A stretch of 64,000 bases of DNA. It comes from Streptomyces sp. MA5143a (GTDB lineage Bacteria; Actinomycetota; Actinomycetes; Streptomycetales; Streptomycetaceae). This document shows, one piece after another, positions 42,426 through 50,682 of this stretch. The DNA lies in contig NZ_OLMK01000103.1 of NCBI RefSeq assembly GCF_900290235.1, forward strand, positions 1-64,000, written 5' to 3'. The position numbers were made by a program, and so were the translations under genes. How positions within the stretch are numbered: the stretch's first letter is position 1; every line of letters starts with the position of its first letter. The notes under the pieces are model-generated. The model had not been told where the DNA came from. It did not search any database and saw nothing but the letters and a program-made list of their open reading frames with translations.

Positions 42426-43520
42426 CTAACTGTTGGCGGTGCCCTGGCCGGTCAGGTGGTCGGTGAACCAGTCTCCGGTGAGCGCGTCGCGTTCGGCCGC
42501 GTGGTTGTAGAGGGTGTGTTCGCCGTCGGGCCAGATGCGGGCGGTCGCGCGGGTGGGGTCGGCGGCACGCAGGAAGGGCTCCTGGTCCTCGTAGCGGGCC
42601 AGGGGGTCCTGGCCGCCGTGCAGCAGGAGCAGGGGGCAGGTGATGCGGTGCTTGTCCGGGTTGAAGCGCAGGGCGCCCATGACCTCGGCCACCCGGTCCA
42701 ACTCGTCGGTGCCGACCACGGCGGCCATCTGCTCGCGGGCGGTGCGGAATTCGGGCACCGTGGGCGTGGCCGGGGCGCCGTTGACGACCACCGCACCGAC
42801 GCGCGGGTCGGCGGCGGCCAGGTGGGCGGCGAACAAGCCGCCGAAGCTGATGCCCTGCACACCGATCGCGCCGCCAAGGCGGGGATCGGCCTCGACCAGG
42901 TCGACGAAGCGGGCGAAGCCCTCGGTGACGCGCTCGTCGACGTACAGTCCGTGCCGCAGCCGCGACTCGCCCTGCCCGGGGCCTTCCGCGAGCAGGCAGG
43001 CCAGGCCGCGCGCGGTGTAGGCGTCGGCGACGGGCAGGTATGCGGCGCCCCAGCCGCTGAGTCCGCCCCAGACGATGACGGTGGCCGAGGCCTCGCCGCT
43101 CGGCGGCAGGCACAACCAGCCGCCGAGCGCCCCGTGACGGTGCGGGATCTCCACGCGCTCCACGGCGGGTGCGAGAGCGGCGATCGCGGCGGTGTGCCGG
43201 GCGTACAGCTGCCGTTTCTCCGCAGCGTCGCTCTGGTACGCCATCTGTGCGAACATCCAGGCCGCGGAAGCGAACCGGTACGCCTGCCGGGCGGTTGTGC
43301 GGTGGCTCGCCTCCTCCGCCCGCCGGGCCCGTACCAGCTGCGTCTGCGCGATGGCCGCGGCGGCGTCCTGCCATGGTGTCCCAGTCGCTGTGTCGGCGAG
43401 CAGGCGGCGGGCGTCGGCCGGGTCCATGCCGCAGTCGGTGAGCCGGGTGAAGGGCATGGCCCGGTGCTGGGCCGCCACCAGCGGCGGCAGAGAAGCCGTC
43501 CTGGGGACTGCGGGCGTCAT
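42426..43520 (-). CDS. Alpha/beta hydrolase with helical N-terminal domain (C-C hydrolase-like), module 2
   Basis: Hydrolase of 364 residues. An N-terminal helical domain of about 130 residues (RARRAEEASHRTTARQAYRF and following) is joined to an alpha/beta core with the oxyanion segment VIVWGGLSGWGAAYLPVADA, the nucleophile GVQGISFGGLFAAHLA (Ser), an acid near LHGGQDPLARYED, and the catalytic His in DGEHTLYNHAAE. This arrangement and length resemble the 2,6-dihydroxypseudooxynicotine hydrolase/FrsA-type family, some of which cut carbon-carbon bonds next to a hydroxylated aromatic ring. It is unrelated in detail to the module 1 hydrolase. ATG overlaps the monooxygenase stop (ATGA). Substrate unknown. 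Confidence 0.85.
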   Translation of the reverse strand: MTPAVPRTASLPPLVAAQHRAMPFTRLTDCGMDPADARRLLADTATGTPWQDAAAAIAQTQLVRARRAEEASHRTTARQAYRFASAAWMFAQMAYQSDAAEKRQLYARHTAAIAALAPAVERVEIPHRHGALGGWLCLPPSGEASATVIVWGGLSGWGAAYLPVADAYTARGLACLLAEGPGQGESRLRHGLYVDERVTEGFARFVDLVEADPRLGGAIGVQGISFGGLFAAHLAAADPRVGAVVVNGAPATPTVPEFRTAREQMAAVVGTDELDRVAEVMGALRFNPDKHRITCPLLLLHGGQDPLARYEDQEPFLRAADPTRATARIWPDGEHTLYNHAAERDALTGDWFTDHLTGQGTANS

Positions 43521-45073
43521 ACGGCCGCCTTGGCCGTGCCGGACAGTGCGTCGTCCAGGTCGTCCACGAGCGCGCCGAGGTCCGTGCTGTCGGCCGCCGT
43601 ACCGAACAGCACGAAGTCGGGACGTGCCAGGTAGGCGACCGCGCCGAGCCGCTGGAGGTACTCCCGGTGCCGCCCGTCGAGGTCGTCGACCGTGTCGAGG
43701 GCGACCACGGCGCAGCCCAGACGCTCCAACCTGGCGAGCCGGCCGGGGCCGAGGGCGGCGGTGGGGTCCTCGGCCGTGACGACGGTGAAGCCGTATCCGG
43801 TCAGGTCGTCGAGGCGCCCGGTGCGGCCATCGGCCAGACGGATACGGCCCTGCGGGGTGAGGGTGCCGACCGGTGTGCCGGCTTCCTTGCGCAGCACTCC
43901 GCCGCTCAGCGGCGGGAACGGCGGCGGCGGTGGCACCTTGCCCGCGAAGAACGCGGCGTCCCGGGCCGCCGCGGCCTCGACGTCGTGGGTGTTGGCGACC
44001 TTGCCGAGGCCGATCGCCATGTGGGTGAGGGCGGTGACGTGCGGGCGGCGCTCGCTCTCGTAGGTGCCCAGCAGAGCCTCGGGCGCCAGGCCACTGAGGA
44101 CGAGGTGCAGTTTCCAGGCGAGGTTGGTGGCATCGCGGATGCCGCTGCACGCACCCTGGCCGAGGTAAGGGGGCATGGTGTGGGCGGCGTCGCCGGCCAG
44201 GAAGACCCTGTCGGTGCGCCAGCGGGTGGCGATGCGGGCCTCGAAACCGTAGACGAGCTGACGGATGATCCGCACATCGTCCGGACCCAGCTCGTGGTAC
44301 TCCCCCAGCAGCCTCCATGCCGTCTCCGGCGCGGTCATCTCCTCACGCGTCTCGCCCGGCAGGACGGCGAACTCGAAGCGCTGGCGGGTTGTGCCGATGT
44401 TGATGGTCATGTGGCCGCGTGCGGGATCGCAGTACTGGGTGCCGTGGGCGAACTCCGGTGGCTGGGGGCGCAGCCACTCGGTGTCGATGTTGAGCCACTG
44501 TTCGTTGAAGCCGAAGTCCTCGCGCTCCACTGCGAGCAGTTCCCGCACGCCGCTGCGGCTGCCGTCGGCGGCGATCACATAGCGGGCCCGGACCTCGTCG
44601 CGCGGACCGTCCGCACAGTTTGTCTCGGTGTTCCAGCCGCTCAGGTGCAGGGTGACGCCGTCGTCGTCCTGGTCGAGGCCGGTGACCGCCCAGCCCTGAC
44701 GGACGTCGACCGTGCCGTAGCCGCGCAACCGCTTGTCGATCGCCTGCTCCACGTGCGGCTGATACATGGAGATGTGGTCCGGATAACCCATCGGGCCGTC
44801 GGGGGTCGCCGGGATGCGCACCAGCGTCTCGCCCTTGCCGTTGACCCACAGGTACTCGCACGGGGACGAGTCCCGCAGCGCCTCGTCGACATCGCCCGCC
44901 GCCTGGACGGTACGCGCGGTCTCGTCGTCGATGTGGGTGAGCCGGGGCAGCCCGTACAGGGCAGGCCAGCGTTCGCAGACCACCACCCGGTGGCCGAGCC
45001 GGCCGAGCAGGGACGCCGCGGCGAGTCCGGTCGGACCGTAGCCGACGACGGCTACGTCATAGTGCGGAGCCAT
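43517..45073 (-). CDS. FAD-dependent aromatic hydroxylase (MhpA-like), module 2
   Basis: Group A flavoprotein monooxygenase of 518 residues, first gene of the module 2 operon. FAD-binding VAVVGYGPTGLAAASLLGRL near residues 6-25, DG motif YVIAADGSRSGVREL, and GD motif DRVFLAGDAAHTMPPYLGQG. The closest general type is 3-(3-hydroxyphenyl)propionate hydroxylase and resorcinol-type hydroxylases. GGAGG lies 5 bases before the ATG at 45073. Differs from the module 1 hydroxylase in length and sequence, so the two modules may accept different phenols. Two operator-like dyads lie upstream in the gap to the divergent TetR gene. Confidence 0.9.
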   Translation of the reverse strand: MAPHYDVAVVGYGPTGLAAASLLGRLGHRVVVCERWPALYGLPRLTHIDDETARTVQAAGDVDEALRDSSPCEYLWVNGKGETLVRIPATPDGPMGYPDHISMYQPHVEQAIDKRLRGYGTVDVRQGWAVTGLDQDDDGVTLHLSGWNTETNCADGPRDEVRARYVIAADGSRSGVRELLAVEREDFGFNEQWLNIDTEWLRPQPPEFAHGTQYCDPARGHMTINIGTTRQRFEFAVLPGETREEMTAPETAWRLLGEYHELGPDDVRIIRQLVYGFEARIATRWRTDRVFLAGDAAHTMPPYLGQGACSGIRDATNLAWKLHLVLSGLAPEALLGTYESERRPHVTALTHMAIGLGKVANTHDVEAAAARDAAFFAGKVPPPPPFPPLSGGVLRKEAGTPVGTLTPQGRIRLADGRTGRLDDLTGYGFTVVTAEDPTAALGPGRLARLERLGCAVVALDTVDDLDGRHREYLQRLGAVAYLARPDFVLFGTAADSTDLGALVDDLDDALSGTAKAAV

Positions 45074-45168
45074 CGGACACCTCCGAAGACAGCCCCGCGC
45101 CGTTGCGAGGGGCTGTGGTGGGAAGGAGAGAGGTGCGGCTCCACCGTGCGGTGCATGTCGCGCTCCAT

Positions 45169-45207
45169 GTGAATTCGGATTCACACTTTGAGTGAAGCGA
45201 GATTCAC
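45169..45207. promoter_or_regulatory. Two tandem operator-like dyads upstream of module 2
   Basis: Two copies of GTGAA-N6-TTCAC at 45169-45184 (inside the perfect outer palindrome TGTGAAT-TCGG-ATTCACA) and 45192-45207, with starts 23 bases apart. They lie in the divergent gap between the hydroxylase operon and the TetR gene, ending 46 bases before the TetR start, so they are probable TetR sites controlling both directions. Confidence 0.85.
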
Positions 45208-45253
45208 ACGATGGCAACATGGACGTCAAGACCCCGGTCGATAAACTGCACAG

Positions 45254-45901
45254 ATGACCGAGTCCCCCGCCCGCAGGCCTGCCGCCCTCCGGGAAAGCAG
45301 TCGCCGTTCGCAGCAGGACCTCACGCAGGCCGGGTACGCGCTGCTCGAAGAGGGTGGAGTGGACGCACTGACCGTGGCCGCGGTCGCCGAGCGGGCCGGC
45401 ATGGCGGTCGGCAGCATCTACCGCCGGTTCGGCGACAAGGAAGGACTCCTGCTGGCCATCCAGCACGCCTTCACCGAGAACCTCCAGGCCGAGATCACCC
45501 AGCGCATGTCCCCGGAGCGGTTGCGCATTCTGCGCGATCCGGCCGTGGCGGTCGCCGAGGCAGTGGGCGCGATCACCGACGCCTTCCAGGCCTACGAGTC
45601 CCTGCTGCGCGTCTTCCTGCTGCTCGGCACCCGGCATGAGGCGGTGCGGGTCGAGGGCTCACGCGTCAGCGCCGAGGGCAACCGCACCTTCGCCGAGGCG
45701 CTGCGTCACATCCCCGTCGCGCACCCGGATCCCGAGGCCGCGCTGGACTTCGCCTTCCGCCTGGTCTACGCCACAGTCGCCCACCGCGTCACGCAGGGCG
45801 AGTTCCTGGAGTCCGACCGCCCGCTGCCCTGGAGCCAGTTGCGCAGTCACCTCCAGACCGCGGTCATCTCCTACCTCCTCGCCACCCCGGACGGCCGGTG
45901 A
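45254..45901 (+). CDS. TetR-family repressor of module 2
   Basis: TetR regulator of 215 residues. Helix-turn-helix at about 38-62: VDALTVAAVAERAGMAVGSI then YRRFGDKEGLLLAI. The helical effector domain follows (AITDAFQAYESLLRVFLLLG). ATG at 45254 with no clear ribosome-binding site, so the message may be leaderless or poorly translated, suiting a low-level repressor. Divergent from the hydroxyquinol module 2 operon. Matched dyad pairs sit on both sides of the gene (45169-45207 and 45936-45974), so it probably controls itself, module 2 and a lost gene to the right. Confidence 0.92.
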   Translation: MTESPARRPAALRESSRRSQQDLTQAGYALLEEGGVDALTVAAVAERAGMAVGSIYRRFGDKEGLLLAIQHAFTENLQAEITQRMSPERLRILRDPAVAVAEAVGAITDAFQAYESLLRVFLLLGTRHEAVRVEGSRVSAEGNRTFAEALRHIPVAHPDPEAALDFAFRLVYATVAHRVTQGEFLESDRPLPWSQLRSHLQTAVISYLLATPDGR

Positions 45902-45935
45902 CCTCCTCGCTCGCCGTCGCGCAAGTGCGCGCACA

Positions 45936-45974
45936 GTGAGTTCACGCTCACCACATGTGTGAGTCATGACTCAC
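45936..45974. promoter_or_regulatory. Second pair of tandem operator-like dyads, downstream of TetR
   Basis: GTGAG-N6-CTCAC occurs at 45936-45951 and 45959-45974, again with starts 23 bases apart; the second is inside a perfect 18-bp palindrome TGTGAGTCATGACTCACA (45958-45975). The half-site differs from the upstream pair by one symmetrical base (GTGAG for GTGAA). They lie about 100 bases before a truncated gene start at 46073. Confidence 0.8.
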
Positions 45975-46072
45975 ATATTGGCTCGCCTCTCTGCGCTTCC
46001 CACGCCATCGCGCCGACAGCTCAGGTCCTCCGGAGTTCCGTCGTAGCCGGAGCGATCGAAGGAGAGTTGTCG

Positions 46073-46162
46073 ATGCATGCGACCTTGCCTCTGCCCACCT
46101 CCGCCCGCGGACCGGAGCAGTCGGCATCAACGACTCGATCCTGTCCCACATCGCATCGATGA
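46073..46162 (+). pseudogene. Truncated gene start behind the second operator pair
   Basis: ATG at 46073 preceded by AAGGAGAG. The frame reads MHATLPLPTSARGPEQSAST and ends after 29 codons. No continuation is recognised before transposase debris. It is probably the 5' stub of a gene once controlled by the TetR protein. Confidence 0.4.
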
Positions 46163-46309
46163 TCACTAATCGGACAGACACGTCCGATCAACTCACCAAC
46201 CCTCAAAGAGACACGCGCTGGTTCTAGAACTGGCGGGTGTTATCGACAGGTGGGTCTCCCGTCCCTATGAGGCCCGCACGACTGAACGAGATCTCGCAAG
46301 ACGCGCCCG

Positions 46310-46525
46310 CCATCGGCTCGCAGTGCTGCGCCACGCGAAAGAGGTGAGCGGCAACATCGCTGCCACGTGTCGCTACTACGGCATCAGCCGCCAGTGCTTC
46401 TACACCTGGCGCCGACGCTACGAACCAGTCGTCCGGCACAGGGTTCAGCCGCCCAGCCCGGCCTCGAAGAGCGCGAGCGCGCCGACCCCCACGCGATGTC
46501 CCGTAAGTGATCTCCGCTGAGGCGG
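46310..46525 (+). pseudogene. IS481/IS3-type transposase helix-turn-helix fragment
   Basis: Reads LRHAKEVSGNIAATCRYYGI then SRQCFYTWRRRYE, the first helix-turn-helix of IS481-like transposases. The frame breaks soon after (a GLEERERADPHAMSRK-like continuation in another frame) and ends where the minus-strand IS5-type element begins. Confidence 0.65.
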
Positions 46526-46557
46526 TGACGCAGATGCCCGTCGGGCGGCTTGTTCGA

Positions 46558-47328
46558 TCAGCCCACCAGGGCGAGGTTGTGCAGGCGTGCGATGCCGAGC
46601 ATCGCGTGGTGCACGCCGTCACCCTTGAGGCGGCAGTCGCGCATGACCTTCCACCCCTTCATGCGGGCGAAGACGTGCTCGATTCGGGCTCTGACCTGCT
46701 TGTGGGAGCGGTTGTGTGCCGGCTTCCAGTCGGGGAGTTCGGCCTGGCCTTTCGCGCGTCGGTGCGGCATCACCAGGCCGGTGCCCGGGTAACCGCCGTC
46801 CGCGATGGTCATCGTCTTGCCGACGGCGTCCTTCGCGCCGGATTCCGCCCACGCCCTGCAGTCGTTGCGGTTGCCCGGCAGGGGCCGGCCGACCACGACG
46901 ACGAGGCGGGTGTCGGCGTCGATGACGGCCTGGTGGTTGGTCGAGTAGCGGTAGTTCTTCGACTGCTCGGCTACCGAGTGGTCACGCGTGGGCACCAGAG
47001 TGCCGTCGACAACGAGCACAGCGTCCTTGCGGAACTGCTTCTGCTGTCGGAGCGCCAGCAACGGTCCGATGTGGTCAATGATCCGGTCAGCGGCCGACTT
47101 GGAGATCCCGAACAGCAGAGCAAGCTGTCACATCGTCAAGCTCGTTCGCCAATAAGCCGTCATCAACAGGACGCGATCCTCCAGCGGCAGGCTCCAGGGC
47201 CGGCCGCGTTGCTGATCCAAGGCTTGCTCGCGTCGCACCGAGGCAACCAACTTGTCGAAGCAGCGCAAGCTCAGTCCGGTGAACGGCTCTATCCGGGACG
47301 GCACCGATGCCGTGATCACACCAGCCAC
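46558..47328 (-). pseudogene. IS5-family transposase with an in-frame stop
   Basis: An otherwise full-length DDE transposase of about 256 codons. The ATG at 47328 opens MAGVITASVPSRIEPFTGLS, then GRPWSLPLEDRVLLMTAYWR. A TGA at 47130-47128 stands where the family has Arg (TM-stop-QLALLFGIS), a probable CGA-to-TGA change. The rest continues in the same frame: VVDGTLVPTRDHSVAEQSKN, GRPLPGNRNDCRAWAESGAK, YPGTGLVMPHRR and RIEHVFARMKGWKVMRDCRL, carrying the catalytic Asp/Asp/Glu, to a stop at 46558. Confidence 0.85.
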
Positions 47329-47403
47329 CTCGTAATCGTTTCACTCGGCGAGAGGCAACACCGCCCCACGCCTTCTCGGTCCGAGCTGGCCCAGAATGCC
47401 GCC

Positions 47404-47886
47404 ATGACCGACGAAGAGCACACCAAGCCCGCCGCACGCTCCTTCCTGTCATGTGCCACCGAGGTGGCACGGCTGATGGACCTCGGGGATGCAGCCGACG
47501 TGCCGGAAGCCCGCCGCGCGCGGCACCTGGCCCATGCGGTGCGCGAGCCGTTGCTCGAACGCGCCCACCTGCCCGAGGAGTTCTTCGCCCCCCTGCTGGC
47601 GGCAGCCGTCTACGACCCGGACCCCAGCTTCTGCCGCTGGTTCGTCGAACCCGCGGTCTACGTTTTCGGGCGCCGCCGGGTCATGACCGCCCTGCTCGGC
47701 TATTTGCGGACCGGCACGGACGCGGAGCAAGCAGGCGCCAAGCGAGCCTGGTACTGCGCCCACGTGCCGCTCCGCGCAGACCGGTCTCCTGCCTACGCAC
47801 CTGGCGGAAGCCGCGATCCCGCCCTGGACGAGTCCCGCGATGTGAGGGACCAGTGGCGAGAAGCCCTTCAGGGATCAGTTATGTAA
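47404..47886 (+). CDS. Hypothetical helical protein, probably 3'-truncated
   Basis: A 160-residue frame beginning MTDEEHTKPAARSFLSCATE, followed by helices (PEARRARHLAHAVREPLLER, FFAPLLAAAVYDPDPSFCRW) and FGRRRVMTALLGYLRTGTDA, EQAGAKRAWYCAHVPL. The repeated helix pairs hint at a HEAT-like or ankyrin-free solenoid. The C-terminus (LQGSVM) ends close to the junction with a transposase fragment, so the gene is likely truncated. No function can be assigned. Confidence 0.55.
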   Translation: MTDEEHTKPAARSFLSCATEVARLMDLGDAADVPEARRARHLAHAVREPLLERAHLPEEFFAPLLAAAVYDPDPSFCRWFVEPAVYVFGRRRVMTALLGYLRTGTDAEQAGAKRAWYCAHVPLRADRSPAYAPGGSRDPALDESRDVRDQWREALQGSVM

Positions 47887-47951
47887 GACGGTGCCGCCGC
47901 CCTGGGGTTGTAGCTCACCCTGCCCACTTTCGGGACAACCCCTAACAGGGC

Positions 47952-48206
47952 GTGACTGTCCTGGGCGACGGCGCCTACCTCAACTGCGGAATGGTCGTGC
48001 CGCACCGCAAACGCCCGCACCGGCCCCTGCTGCCGGGCGAGGAGGGCGACAACGCCGCTCACCGCAAGGTGCGTGCACGGGTGGAGCATGTGATCGGCCG
48101 GATGAAGAACTACAAGATCCTCCGCGACTGCCGGCAGCGCGGCGACGGCCTCCACCACGCGGTCCAGGCCGTCGCCCACATGCACAACCTCGCGCTCGCA
48201 TCATGA
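47952..48206 (+). pseudogene. IS5-type transposase C-terminal fragment
   Basis: VLGDGAYLNCGMVVPHRKRP, then HRKVRARVEHVIGRMKNYKI and LHHAVQAVAHMHNLAL. This is the C-terminal third (with the catalytic Glu in ARVEH) of an IS5-group transposase, different from the copy at 46558. The 5' part is missing. Confidence 0.8.
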
Positions 48207-48362
48207 CCAGAAGTCCGCGATCACGGGCCCTGACCTGCCCGAACACGGCCTTGTGCAACACCCTTTGGCCGCTGCTGTCATGAGTTCTCGTACTCATGCC
48301 CTGACGCCTGACGTAGGTCAGACTGTCGGTGTCATGACAGACGAGCAAGAAAGGCAGGCGCG

Positions 48363-48773
48363 ATGAGCGCACGGAAGATCATTGCGACGGCGATGCTGAC
48401 AGCCCTCGGGATGGCGGGCCTCGCGACCACGCCGGCAGCGGCTGCCGATGGCCTCCTTCCTCACCCTGGACCGGAAGGGCTGGTGTGGGTGGAAGAGATG
48501 ACCGGAGACGGCGGAGTCGCATCCGGCGGGGCCTGGGAGAAAGCACCGACCGTCCTCACCGTGGCATGCGAAGGCGGAGGCAGTGTCGCAGTGAAGATGG
48601 AATCACAGCAGAGACAAGTGGCCGACTTCACCGTGGACTGCCCCACCGGCACCGCAGGAGTCGGCTCGGTGACGATGGACGCGGGCGTCGTACAGTCAGG
48701 ATCCTTCACCATACGAGTCGACGCCTCGGACGAACACATTCGCTGGTCCCTGACAGTGACTCAGCCCGAGTAA
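48363..48773 (+). CDS. Secreted hypothetical protein
   Basis: Protein of 136 residues with a Sec signal peptide (MSARKIIATAMLTALGMAGL, cleavage expected after TTPAAAA). The mature part is beta-rich: VLTVACEGGGSVAVKMESQQ, ADFTVDCPTGTAGVGSVTMD and FTIRVDASDEHIRWSLTVTQ. It resembles a small immunoglobulin-like or jelly-roll secreted domain with two Cys residues that could form a disulfide. AAAGGCAGG lies 4-5 bases before the ATG. No family name can be given. Confidence 0.75.
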   Translation: MSARKIIATAMLTALGMAGLATTPAAAADGLLPHPGPEGLVWVEEMTGDGGVASGGAWEKAPTVLTVACEGGGSVAVKMESQQRQVADFTVDCPTGTAGVGSVTMDAGVVQSGSFTIRVDASDEHIRWSLTVTQPE

Positions 48774-48965
48774 GAGGCAGCCAGTTCCTTTGCCGTGCCC
48801 TCCCTCGCGAAGAGCGCCCCTCACTTTGGTGGCTAGCTGGGCCCGCGGCAGCGGGCTCAGCGTAGCTAGCCACCGTTGCTCTACGGTGTGGCGAACCAGT
48901 CATTGCCCCAGGCCAGAGCCCGTCTGGGAGGTCTCGAACGCGTGTGGGAACTGGGCTCAGTTTCG

Positions 48966-49330
48966 TTACTGACGTTGTTGCCGTGATGTCGTCAAGGTGA
49001 GTCCGGTTTCGGCGAGGCATCCGCTGACGAGGTTGCTGTGGTACTGGATCTGACGGGAACCGTGTCGGAGCGTTCCGATGAGGTGGTCTGGGTCGTTGAC
49101 GGCGGTGTTGACCTCTGGCTGCTGCGTCGCAGCAGGGGCCAGATGCCCTCGCCGGGGTTGAGGTCCGGTGCGTAGGCAGGCAAGAAGTAGCAGGTGATCC
49201 AGTCGTGGGTGTCGATGAAGTCCCGCAGCCGGCGGTCCTCGTGAACGTTGAGGTTGTCCCACACGAGCACAATGGGTGCGGTGCGCCGAGCTGCTGCCGG
49301 TGTGCGGCGATGAGCAGGTCGCGGCGGTGA
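48966..49330 (-). pseudogene. IS630-family transposase C-terminal fragment
   Basis: LLIAAHRQQLGAP, then PIVLVWDNLNVHEDRRLRDF (catalytic Asp) and YFLPAYAPDLNPGEGIWPLL (catalytic Glu) in one frame. After further frameshifts QIQYHSNLVSGCLAETGLTL to a stop at 48966. Different lineage from the IS630 copies at 21455 and 30100. It has replaced the 3' part of the adjoining acetyltransferase gene. Confidence 0.8.
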
Positions 49331-49429
49331 CACCGAGCAGGACTGCGCTGACGAGGGCTGAACCGCTCTGGGTCTGATGGCGGCTCGATTCCCTGAGAGG
49401 ATCGAGTCATGGCACATCCGTCCGTCTCT

Positions 49430-49677
49430 ACGAGGTCCTGGTGGTAGCAACTGTCTTCCATCCAGAACGTCGGGTGGAACAGATAGTGCGCGATGCCGAC
49501 CAGCTCCCCTTGCGACCAGGCGCCAATGCCGTGGAACTCGGTGTCGCCCCGTAGCCGCTGCCACGTCTGCTCGTAGCCCTCGTCGAGCACCATGGTGCGG
49601 TAGAACGCCTTGTACCCGCGCGCCAGCGCTTCCCAGGCGGCGCGATCTTCCTCGCACAGCGAACCAATGGTGATCAC
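49430..49677 (-). pseudogene. GNAT acetyltransferase, N-terminal fragment
   Basis: The ATG at 49677 opens MITIGSLCEEDRAAWEALAR, then GYKAFYRTMVLDEGYEQTWQ and GELVGIAHYLFHPTFWMEDS, the first half of a GNAT acetyltransferase. The CoA-binding pyrophosphate loop that should follow is absent, because the sequence changes near 49430, shortly before the IS630 fragment. Confidence 0.75.
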
Positions 49678-49702
49678 GACAGCCCACCCTCACTCGCGAG
49701 CC

Positions 49703-50404
49703 TCAACTGATCTGCCGATCTGCGGGACACTCTCCCGGAGCCGCCTTGGCGGGCCGTGCCGTCGCCGTACGCCTGCGAGGCGCCACCAGCAGGCTGAGCA
49801 CGTCGTACGGACGCGCCGCGACCGGGTGGGCCCCGGTACGGACACCGGCGCGTGCACCCCACCCTGCGTGCACTCCCAGCGATCCCGCGGCGTTGGCACA
49901 GTCGAGGTCCACTTCAGCGTCACCGACATAGGCAGTTGCCTCGGCCGGGACCCCGAGCTGCCGCAGCACCAGCAACAACCCGTCCGGCGCCGGCTTGGGG
50001 TTGTCGACTTCGTCGCCCGCAACGACCACGTCGAATCGCGCGGCGATTCCGGCGGCTGCGAGCATGCTCGCAGCCACTCGCCGGGTGGCCGCCGTGAATA
50101 CGCCCAGCCGCATGCCCGCATCGGCGACTTCGTCGAGCAGGGCCGGAATGCCGGGGAACGGCCGCAGCTCGGCTACGGCCGGATCCAGGTAAGCGTGGAA
50201 GCGCTCGACCTCGGCGGGGCCGCAGGTGCGGCCGAGGAAGTGGGCGAGAACCCGCTCTGTGTGGCCGACATGCCAGCCGGCGACCACCTCATCCGGCGAG
50301 ACCGGCGGGCCGCCGAGCGAGCGAATCGTATCGGCGTATGCGCGGGACACCGTGGGGACGCTATCCAGTAGCGTCCCATCCATGTCGAACACAACTGCAT
50401 GCAT
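49703..50404 (-). CDS. HAD-superfamily phosphatase (phosphoglycolate-phosphatase-like)
   Basis: HAD hydrolase of 233 residues. Motif I VVFDMDGTLLDSVPTVSRAY with the nucleophilic Asp, a helical cap (about 15-85), motif II Thr/Ser in LGVFTAATRR, motif III Lys in NPKPAPDGLL and motif IV YVGDAEVDLDCANAAG. The pattern of beta-phosphoglucomutase/phosphoglycolate phosphatase relatives; the substrate cannot be told. The C-terminal 30 residues are basic and probably disordered. ATG at 50404. Confidence 0.92.
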   Translation of the reverse strand: MHAVVFDMDGTLLDSVPTVSRAYADTIRSLGGPPVSPDEVVAGWHVGHTERVLAHFLGRTCGPAEVERFHAYLDPAVAELRPFPGIPALLDEVADAGMRLGVFTAATRRVAASMLAAAGIAARFDVVVAGDEVDNPKPAPDGLLLVLRQLGVPAEATAYVGDAEVDLDCANAAGSLGVHAGWGARAGVRTGAHPVAARPYDVLSLLVAPRRRTATARPAKAAPGECPADRQIS

Positions 50405-50682
50405 GACTCACGATCCTGCCTACGTCGTAGCGTGCCACGCCAGGGCCACTTGCTAAACACTGGCTACCTGTAGCGAGCTCGACATCGCGGCAGGCCAGCA
50501 CGCCCGGACCTCAGTTTCCCCCGGAGGTCGTTACTCCACCGCCGACACCTCGGCGCCACTGCCACCCGGACCTGCCCCATCGATGGCCTCGTTGGACAAT
50601 GATCAGCTTGAACGTAGCGGGCCCCAGTGCCTCATGTACCAGTAGATAGTCAAGACCTGTGGATCAAGTCCCTGAGAGTTTG

